Assembly (NCBI GenBank): GCA_937890045.1
Contig: CALBXV010000014.1
Span: 1-5,475 of the forward strand
Source: an uncultured archaeon
Lineage (GTDB): Archaea; Thermoproteota; Nitrososphaeria; Nitrososphaerales; CALBXV01
Direction: 5' to 3'
DNA length: 5,475 bases
A program made the translations under genes and the position numbers. Position 1 is the first letter of the stretch, and every line of letters starts with the position of its first letter. Under the pieces are notes generated by a model. The model had not been told where the DNA came from and did no database searches. It saw only the letters and a list, made by a program, of their open reading frames with translations. Of the stretch, positions 1 through 4,536 are shown one piece after another.

Positions 1-1
1 T

Positions 2-622
2 ATTAATAATAACGTAGATAATTTAGTTTTAAAATTAAATTATAATATATTAGTAAATGAAGTAGATAGAGGAATAATAATTGAAGAGGAAGAATATATA
101 ATAAAGACTTGTAATTCATATCATTCTATCAATTCAAAATCATATTTATTTGAAGAAAAAGAGAGACCAGGAATATTTGATCCAGAAAAAGCACTAAAAC
201 TTGAAATTCCTAAAGGAAAATTATGGTCATTATTACAAAAAGGAGAAGAAATTAAAATTAATGGAAGTATAATAGAATCTAAACAAGTAGTAACGAACAA
301 ACGTAATGGGAGAAAGATTGGAATTTCTGGAGATACAAGACCAAATAAAAAATTAATAGATTTCTTTAAGAGGTCAGATGTTTTAATATTTGATTCAACA
401 TATGGAGATGAAAATACGATTAATGCAAAAAATAATAAACATTCAACTTCAAGAGAAGCTGCAACAATAGCTTCTCAAGCTAAAGTTAAATTATTAATTT
501 TAACTCATTTCAGTTCTAGATATAAAAATGTAGACATATTAGTTAATCAGGCAAAAGAAGTTCATAAAAATGTAATTGCAGCGTATGATTTAATGAATAT
601 TAAGGTCTCATATGATAAATAA
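2..622 (+). CDS. rnz: Ribonuclease Z (tRNase Z), 5'-truncated by window edge
   Basis: This is the C-terminal 206 residues of a metallo-beta-lactamase-fold tRNA 3' endonuclease, which cuts pre-tRNA just after the discriminator base so that CCA can be added. The frame is open from base 2 to the TAA at 620-622. Numbering from the first visible codon, I see a His in a HxxxSxxYxFEE-like segment (H41), which matches the metal-ligand His before the conserved GY. A family-typical ERPGIFDPEKA...IPKGKLW stretch follows, then the SGDTRP motif (zinc-bridging D111), HSTSREAA (H147) and LTHFSSRY (metal ligand H169). The HEAT motif expected before HST reads FDST, so an acidic residue is kept but the rest differs. 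The usual length is about 300 residues, so roughly 100 are missing, including the HxHxDH motif; this reflects the window edge and not a broken gene. It is convergent with the UPF0201 gene, with 2 bp between stop codons. Family assignment is firm. Confidence 0.95.
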   Translation: MNNNVDNLVLKLNYNILVNEVDRGIIIEEEEYIIKTCNSYHSINSKSYLFEEKERPGIFDPEKALKLEIPKGKLWSLLQKGEEIKINGSIIESKQVVTNKRNGRKIGISGDTRPNKKLIDFFKRSDVLIFDSTYGDENTINAKNNKHSTSREAATIASQAKVKLLILTHFSSRYKNVDILVNQAKEVHKNVIAAYDLMNIKVSYDK

Positions 623-624
623 AC

Positions 625-1035
625 TCATTTTAGTAGAAATTTATTTTTAATCAATGAATTAATCAAGTGATCAATATCATCTGATTCTAATATTATCTTA
701 ATAGGACCTAATGGAGAATCTAATTCATCATCACATAATACTACTTTATTCATAAAAGCAGCTTGTTTATTTAGTAAGAACCAAGTTTGATTTTTATATT
801 TATTTTTATTTAGCAGTCTACGCAGAATAGAGAAAGTTTGTTTATCACGTATTTGATTAAAAATTTTTAATAACGAATTTAAGTTGGAATTTTCTGAGGA
901 TATAAGATTATTATTCAGAATAAATTGACAATCACAAGTAACATTATTAAGAGATAACAGAACTTTATTATAATCTTCAGATAAAGAAATATAAGTTTCT
1001 ACTCTAACTGTAAGATTATTTTTTAGATTCTTCAT
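625..1035 (-). CDS. UPF0201 family protein (putative RNA-binding, archaeal)
   Basis: A 136-residue protein of the archaeal UPF0201 family (COG1931). Two signatures support this: LLNKQAA (about residues 87-93) and SPLGPIKI (about 107-114), which in the family sit just before the C-terminal helix. The N-terminal segment TVRVE...LSEDYNKV matches the family's usual opening strand and TED-like turn. From memory, family structures resemble a ribosomal-protein-L5-like RNA-binding fold, but no reaction is established. I chose the ATG at 1033-1035 because it puts a normal-length leader before that strand. In-frame ATGs at 1044 and 1074 would add 3 or 13 residues with no family match. It overlaps the end of the upstream UPF0200 gene by 20 bases, so the two are probably co-transcribed and translationally coupled. 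In Archaeoglobus a UPF0200/UPF0201 fusion is known, which supports a joint role. No signal peptide or membrane segment is seen. Confidence 0.85.
   Translation of the reverse strand: MKNLKNNLTVRVETYISLSEDYNKVLLSLNNVTCDCQFILNNNLISSENSNLNSLLKIFNQIRDKQTFSILRRLLNKNKYKNQTWFLLNKQAAFMNKVVLCDDELDSPLGPIKIILESDDIDHLINSLIKNKFLLK
641..650 (+). terminator. Possible T-rich terminator for the RNase Z gene
   Basis: A short T-rich run (TTATTTTTAA, with T5 at 644-648) lies about 20 bases past the RNase Z stop, after a smaller T4 run at 628-631. Archaeal RNA polymerase stops on T-rich non-template DNA without needing a hairpin, so this is a candidate. It lies inside the antisense of the convergent UPF0201 gene, and in such AT-rich DNA short T runs are common, so support is weak. 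Confidence 0.25.
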
Positions 1036-1588
1036 TATATTCATTATCCCATTTACTAAAAATATTGAACGCAAGTTGTTTCAGTTGAACTAAACTTAAA
1101 TTATCATTATAAATCACTTTATCAGATTGATTGATTATATTAGAGACGCCAAGTTTAATTTCAACATCATCTCTTTTATCAAACAAATCATCATTAATCG
1201 GATAATCGACTCTTTTTCTTTCTAGTAAAAGTTTTTTTCTATTTTGTTTAGACATTTTAATAGAAAGAAGTTTAACATAGCCAATTGTTTTGAAAAAATT
1301 AATTTCATGAATACTACGAATTCCATCAATAAAGACAAATGATTTTTTACTAGAATTAATTTGAGGTAAGCATAATTTAGCAACTGCGTCTTCTCCATTT
1401 TCTTTTCTAATGGCGATCATAGTTTTGAATAGAGTATCAGTAGTAATTTCAGAATATTGTTTAATAGCTTCTTTTCTAATCATATCACCCATATTAATAA
1501 CATCAAATCCATATTCAGAAGCAAACTTTGAAACAGTAGATTTTCCTGAACCAGGCATACCAGTTAAACAAATTAATAATTTATTCAG
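1016..1588 (-). CDS. UPF0200 family P-loop nucleotide-kinase-like protein
   Basis: A P-loop NTPase of about 190 residues resembling dephospho-CoA or adenylate kinases (COG0237-like, archaeal UPF0200). Numbered from codon 1588: strand 1 plus Walker A is LLICLTGMPGSGKST (P-loop 10-17), then NMGDMIRKEA (about 32-41), IRKENGEDAVA, a Walker B-like FVFIDGIRS (85-92), and the lid-like RKRVDYP...DKRDDVEIKLGV (124-147). The order and wording fit UPF0200 throughout. The true substrate is unknown; archaeal dephospho-CoA kinase is thought to belong to a different family, so I do not call it CoaE. The first in-frame ATG (1556-1558) would remove the first beta strand and the first Gly of the P-loop. No ATG, GTG or TTG exists between it and the upstream stop at 1610-1612. 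CTG at 1586-1588 is the best-fitting start; ATA (1592-1594) and ATT (1598-1600) are alternatives. It overlaps the UPF0201 gene downstream and diverges from thpR. Confidence 0.85.
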   Translation of the reverse strand: MNKLLICLTGMPGSGKSTVSKFASEYGFDVINMGDMIRKEAIKQYSEITTDTLFKTMIAIRKENGEDAVAKLCLPQINSSKKSFVFIDGIRSIHEINFFKTIGYVKLLSIKMSKQNRKKLLLERKRVDYPINDDLFDKRDDVEIKLGVSNIINQSDKVIYNDNLSLVQLKQLAFNIFSKWDNEYNEESKK

Positions 1589-1630
1589 TTTTATATCAAT
1601 ATGATTTAATTATAATCATATATATTTGGT

Positions 1631-1642
1631 TTTATATATAAA
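1631..1642. promoter_or_regulatory. Palindromic TATA box, candidate divergent promoter
   Basis: TTTATATATAAA is a perfect 12-bp palindrome containing the archaeal TATA consensus TTTATATA on both strands. Its centre (about 1636.5) lies about 45 bp from the thpR ATG (1681) and about 48 bp from the proposed UPF0200 CTG (1588). That places both expected start sites, roughly 25 bp from the box, in the short gap on each side. It is the only strong TATA element I see in this 92-bp divergent region. AT-richness lowers its specificity. Confidence 0.55.
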
Positions 1643-1680
1643 TTAAGTATTCAGATATATTAAAATAAATGAATTAGAAA

Positions 1681-2256
1681 ATGAGAGCGTTTTTATCTTT
1701 AGATTTAGAAAATATAGAAGTTAAAAAAGAAATAGAGAAAATTCAATATGAATTAGGTAAAATTAAAGCTAAAATTAAATTAGTAGAAACTAATAAGTTA
1801 CATTTCACATTAAAATTTTTTCCACATATCGAATTTGAAGATATTAACAAGATTATTAAAATAGTAGATAATTTACATCTAGAAGAAATAGAAATTAAAT
1901 ATAATAAAATTGGAGTTTTCCCTAATTATAATAAAATATCAATAATATGGATAGGTATCGATCAAGAATCAACAAATCAGATATCAAATATTTATAATTT
2001 AATTAATAATAAATTAAAAGATAATAATATTCAAAAAGATCAGAGATTTATACCACATTTAACTATTGCAAGAGTGAAAAACTGTGAAGATAAGAAATAT
2101 ATTCAAAAAGTAATAGAAAAATACAAGAATATAATATTTGGACAAGAAAAGATTAATAAAATTAAACTTAAAAAGAGTATATTGACATCAAATGGACCAA
2201 TTTATAGTAATTTACATGTGCTAAATATGAATGAGGGAGAAAATGAGAGAACATAA
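1681..2256 (+). CDS. thpR: RNA 2',3'-cyclic phosphodiesterase (ThpR/LigT, 2H family)
   Basis: A 191-residue 2H phosphoesterase, the typical length for the family. Both catalytic HxT motifs are present: HFTL at 41-44 and HLTI at 126-129, the second followed by ARVK as is usual. The start MRAFLSLDL is the standard N-terminal strand (usually MRxFIAIDL), so the ATG at 1681 is secure. Family enzymes hydrolyse RNA 2',3'-cyclic phosphate to a 2'-phosphate and show weak 2'-5' ligase activity in vitro on tRNA halves; the cellular role in archaea is unclear. It opens a + strand operon: its 3' end overlaps the CCA-adding enzyme gene by 14 bases (26 if the upstream ATG is used). No Shine-Dalgarno site precedes the ATG, and a TATA box about 45 bp upstream would give a leader of around 20 bases. 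The last six or so residues (GENERT) probably exist because of the overlap. Confidence 0.95.
   Translation: MRAFLSLDLENIEVKKEIEKIQYELGKIKAKIKLVETNKLHFTLKFFPHIEFEDINKIIKIVDNLHLEEIEIKYNKIGVFPNYNKISIIWIGIDQESTNQISNIYNLINNKLKDNNIQKDQRFIPHLTIARVKNCEDKKYIQKVIEKYKNIIFGQEKINKIKLKKSILTSNGPIYSNLHVLNMNEGENERT
2233..2239 (+). promoter_or_regulatory. Possible ribosome binding site of cca
   Basis: GAGGGAG inside the end of thpR contains GGAG, complementary to the 16S rRNA 3' end, 3 bases before the ATG at 2243. The spacing is short, but this is the only clear Shine-Dalgarno-like site before any start in the window. It favours ATG 2243 over ATG 2231, which the site itself overlaps. It would allow reinitiation by ribosomes finishing thpR. 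Confidence 0.4.
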
Positions 2257-3613
2257 TATTATCTTAAATCAAGTAAGAAAATTAATTCAACCTACAGATA
2301 AACAACGGGAAAAATTAAACAGAATAACTAAACAGGTTTTATCGATTTTAGATCAAGTAATTTTAGAAAACAAAGTAAATATTAAGAGAATTTTAGGTGG
2401 ATCATATGCAAAAGATACTTGGTTGAATTTAGAAACAGATATAGATATTTTCATTTTATTTCCTATAGATTTTAAAGAAGAAAAATTTGAAAGATTAGGA
2501 ATAAAAATTGGAAAGACGGTATTAGAAGGTCATAATCCAAAATTAAGATATTCGGAACATCCATATGTAGAAGGAATAATAGATAATGTTAAGATCAATA
2601 TAGTTCCATGTTATGATGTAGAAATTGGTAATTGGATAAGTTCAGCAGATAGAACGCCATTTCATTCCAGATTAATCGAAAGTAAATTTAATAATAAGAT
2701 GCGTTCAGAAACTAGATTATTAAAACTATTTATGAAGTCTTTAGAGATATATGGAGCGGAAATAAAAATAAAAGGATTTAGTGGTTATGTATGTGAAGTT
2801 TTAATATTAAAATATAAGAAATTTACATCGGTATTAGAAGCAGCATCAGATTTTAATAAAAATGAAATTATAAAATGGGATAAAAAATCAGATGTACTAA
2901 ATATTAATAATAAAACAAATTTAACAATATTAGACCCGATAGATGATAAAAGAAATTTAGGCGCTGCAATATCAAACAAGAATATAACTAAATTTATAAT
3001 TGCCTCTAGATTATTTTTAAATAAGCCAGATAAGAAATATTTTCAATTAAATAAAAAAGTAAAAACAACTAAATCAATTAATAATACAATTACAATTTTA
3101 TTTTCTTACAAAAATAAACCAATAGATACACTATGGGGTTTAATTAATAGAACTTTAAATCATTTAAAAATTCAGTTAGAAAAAATGAGTTTCAGTATTT
3201 TAAAACATTCTGCAGCAATTGATGAAAAAGGGAATTGTGCATTAATTTTCTTATTTAAAGAAGTATATATTCCAGAACAAGAGATAAAAATAGGACCAGA
3301 AGTATATATGAAAGAAAGTTTAGAGAAGTTTCTTTCTAAAAATAATAAAAATAATCAGTTAATATGGATAGGAGAAGATTCAAAAATAAATGTTTTACAG
3401 AAAAGAGATTATACGTATGCAAAGAATTTTATTAGACATTTATTAACTAATAAAATTTTTTCTTCAGGTATAGCACCAGATTTAATAACTGAATTAGAAA
3501 AGAGTTATAGAATAATAGAAGGAAATGAAATTAACCAATTATCAACAAAGTATATTTGGTTAAAAAATGAAGTAAATGAATTAATTGCCAACGATAAAAT
3601 ATTTGAGCGTTAG
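2243..3613 (+). CDS. cca: CCA-adding enzyme (archaeal class I tRNA nucleotidyltransferase)
   Basis: A 456-residue enzyme (family about 440-460) that adds C, C and A to tRNA 3' ends without a template. Numbered from 2243: helical N-terminus, then the nucleotidyltransferase signature GGSYAKDTWL (52-61), with carboxylates D66 and D68 in the ETDIDIF segment. The third motif reads INIVPCY (118-124). DRTPFH (136-141), YGAE...GFSGYVCE (170-185) and DPIDDKRN (231-238) follow, matching the palm and central domains. The remaining part fits the C-terminal tRNA-holding domains. The third metal-binding carboxylate (D110 in the Archaeoglobus enzyme, VDVVPCY) is Asn here (N119, codon 2597-2599). All other motifs are intact, so it is not an obvious pseudogene. 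ATG 2243 gives the usual spacing to the conserved IxP turn; ATG 2231 would add four residues. It overlaps thpR upstream and the kinase-like gene downstream. The adjacent tRNA-Asp gene lacks CCA and so depends on such an enzyme. Confidence 0.95.
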   Translation: MREHNIILNQVRKLIQPTDKQREKLNRITKQVLSILDQVILENKVNIKRILGGSYAKDTWLNLETDIDIFILFPIDFKEEKFERLGIKIGKTVLEGHNPKLRYSEHPYVEGIIDNVKINIVPCYDVEIGNWISSADRTPFHSRLIESKFNNKMRSETRLLKLFMKSLEIYGAEIKIKGFSGYVCEVLILKYKKFTSVLEAASDFNKNEIIKWDKKSDVLNINNKTNLTILDPIDDKRNLGAAISNKNITKFIIASRLFLNKPDKKYFQLNKKVKTTKSINNTITILFSYKNKPIDTLWGLINRTLNHLKIQLEKMSFSILKHSAAIDEKGNCALIFLFKEVYIPEQEIKIGPEVYMKESLEKFLSKNNKNNQLIWIGEDSKINVLQKRDYTYAKNFIRHLLTNKIFSSGIAPDLITELEKSYRIIEGNEINQLSTKYIWLKNEVNELIANDKIFER

Positions 3614-4352
3614 TTTAAAAGAATTAATTAATGAACCATTTAGTAAAGTAATTTGTTATCCTAGATCAAGTGAAGAAGAAATAAAAAGAAGAATTAAAGA
3701 ATTAAAAAATTTGAAGATTAATAAGATAATATTTGATGGAAAAACTGAGATAAATGGATTAAAAGTTTTAGGTAAAGGATGGGTTGGAATTGTAATTAAA
3801 GTTCTAATAAGTAATAAAAGATATGTAATAAAAATTAGAAGAATTGACTCAAATAGAATTTCAATGAATAATGAAGTAAAATTACATAAAACAGCAAATT
3901 TTTACAATATTGGACCACAGATATATTTCTATTCAAAAAATTTCATAGTAATGGAATATATAAAAGGAGAAGATATATCAAAATGGATAAGTCAAATTAA
4001 AGATATAGATAAGAAACAAATTAAGAATATTTTACTAAATTTATTAGATCAATGTTTTACAATGGATATAAACGGATTAGATCATGGAGAACTATCAAAT
4101 ATGAAAAGACATGTAATAATAAACAATAAAGCAAATATAATAGATTTTGAAAGTGCTAGTACAAAAAGAAGAACATCAAATGTAACTTCAGTATGCCAAT
4201 ATTTATTTGTAGGTAACAAAAATTCATCAATTATAAGAAAAATACTAAAAATAAAATCAAAAAATGGAATAATAAAAGTATTAAAAAAATACAAAAATGA
4301 TAAAAATCGATTAAATTATATAGAATTACTATCTAAATTAAATATCTTATAA
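3603..4352 (+). CDS. Atypical Ser/Thr protein kinase-like protein (COG2112-like)
   Basis: A 249-residue protein with a minimal protein-kinase fold. Numbered from the TTG at 3603: glycine-rich loop LGKGWVGIV (56-64), ATP-binding lysine in VIKI (K77), a helix-C-like Glu in NNEVKLHK (E91), a hinge VMEYIKGEDI (116-125), a catalytic loop HGELS (161-165) and IIDFESAS (179-186) where DFG is expected. The HRD aspartate position is Glu, the +5 Asn is Lys, and DFG is DFE. I believe HGEL...DFE is shared by the archaeal COG2112 group, so it is atypical but probably not decayed. Its substrate is unknown. No ATG occurs before the glycine loop, so the start must be non-ATG. TTG 3603 (then SVSLKEL) overlaps cca by 11 bases; TTG 3585 would add six residues and overlap by 29. 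The overlap suggests co-expression with cca. The C-terminus is Lys-rich, and its stop lies 8 bp from the 3' end of the convergent tRNA gene. Confidence 0.8.
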   Translation: MSVSLKELINEPFSKVICYPRSSEEEIKRRIKELKNLKINKIIFDGKTEINGLKVLGKGWVGIVIKVLISNKRYVIKIRRIDSNRISMNNEVKLHKTANFYNIGPQIYFYSKNFIVMEYIKGEDISKWISQIKDIDKKQIKNILLNLLDQCFTMDINGLDHGELSNMKRHVIINNKANIIDFESASTKRRTSNVTSVCQYLFVGNKNSSIIRKILKIKSKNGIIKVLKKYKNDKNRLNYIELLSKLNIL

Positions 4353-4360
4353 ATAAAATA
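4351..4360 (-). terminator. T-rich terminator candidate of tRNA-Asp
   Basis: Reading along the minus strand immediately after the discriminator base, the DNA is TATTTTATTT. A T-rich tract directly after a stable RNA gene is the usual archaeal termination signal. It overlaps the last two bases of the kinase-like gene's stop codon. No hairpin is present. Confidence 0.45.
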
Positions 4361-4464
4361 CGCCCAGGCCGGGAATTTCGAGTTTCTATAATATGTAGAA
4401 ACTATTCGAACCCGGGTCGCAGCCGTGACAGGGCCACATACTAACCTAGCTATACTACCGGGGC
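4361..4464 (-). tRNA. tRNA-Asp (anticodon GTC), intron-containing, no encoded CCA
   Basis: On the minus strand from 4464 the sequence folds as a full cloverleaf once a 30-nt intron (4375-4404) is removed, leaving 74 nt. The acceptor is GCCCCGG with CCTGGGC. The D-stem is GTAT/GTAT with G-U pairs at both ends and a 10-nt loop containing GG. The anticodon stem TGGCC/GGCTG has two wobbles at 27-43 and 28-42, with loop CTGTCAC and anticodon GTC. The variable loop is CGAC and the T-arm is CCGGG-TTCGAAT-CCCGG. The discriminator is G73 (4361), as expected for tRNA-Asp. U8, A14, G15/C48 and G18G19 are present. CCA is not encoded. One acceptor pair is a mismatch (C5 with U68). The gene is a GC island in AT-rich DNA. 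It lies 72 bp downstream of dph2 on the same strand and tail-to-tail with the kinase-like gene. Confidence 0.95.
4375..4404 (-). other. Archaeal tRNA intron in the T-loop (position 59/60)
   Basis: A canonical bulge-helix-bulge motif spans the intron borders. The T-stem CCGGG/CCCGG is the outer helix, TTCG/CGAA is the 4-bp central helix, and the 3-nt bulges are AAT (4406-4404) and ATT (4376-4374). An 8-bp intron stem, AGTTTCTA (4403-4396) with TAGAAACT (4388-4381), closes a 7-nt loop. Cutting after the second base of each bulge, as the archaeal splicing endonuclease does, removes 30 nt and restores a perfect 7-nt T-loop, TTCGAAT. The intron sits outside the standard 37/38 site, so it should need an endonuclease of broad specificity. 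Confidence 0.9.
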
Positions 4465-4490
4465 ATAGATATTATAAATTACATAATGCT

Positions 4491-4500
4491 AATATAATTT
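4491..4500 (-). promoter_or_regulatory. Candidate TATA box of tRNA-Asp
   Basis: On the minus strand, AAATTATATT is centred about 31 bp before the first tRNA base. This is the right spacing for a TATA box giving a start site a few bases upstream of the mature 5' end. A second AT-rich candidate, TTTATAAT (about 4473-4480), is too close to the gene. The surrounding AT-richness keeps this tentative; read-through from dph2, which lacks a strong T-tract after its stop, is an alternative source of transcript. Confidence 0.35.
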
Positions 4501-4507
4501 TTTATTT
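4498..4507 (+). terminator. Candidate T-rich terminator of the thpR-cca-kinase operon
   Basis: TTTTTTATTT is the first substantial T-run on the plus strand after the kinase-like stop at 4352. If it is the functional stop, operon transcripts run antisense through the whole tRNA-Asp gene before ending here, about 150 bases downstream. Confidence 0.35.
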
Positions 4508-4536
4508 AATAAGATAATTTTAGAGTTATTTAATAA

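Noticed and set aside
1016..1588. Dephospho-CoA kinase (CoaE) assignment
   Set aside because: The P-loop resembles CoaE, but the downstream motifs match UPF0200, whose substrate is not established.
1410..1604. 64-codon open frame on the plus strand
   Set aside because: It lies almost wholly opposite the well-supported UPF0200 coding sequence, and its translation has no recognisable motif.
2231..2233. Upstream ATG as the cca start
   Set aside because: The site has no Shine-Dalgarno before it and adds four residues beyond the usual N-terminus. ATG 2243 fits better, though 2231 cannot be excluded.
2785..2979. 64-codon open frame on the minus strand
   Set aside because: It is antisense to conserved CCA-enzyme motifs and shows no independent signal.
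4082..4294. 70-codon open frame on the minus strand with hydrophobic, Phe/Ile-rich translation
   Set aside because: The hydrophobicity is what A-rich Lys/Asn codons of the kinase-like gene give when read in reverse. There is no start context or motif, so it is not a small membrane protein.
4381..4403. Hairpin with 8-bp stem, possible intrinsic terminator
   Set aside because: It is the internal stem of the tRNA-Asp intron and is not followed by a T-run on either strand.
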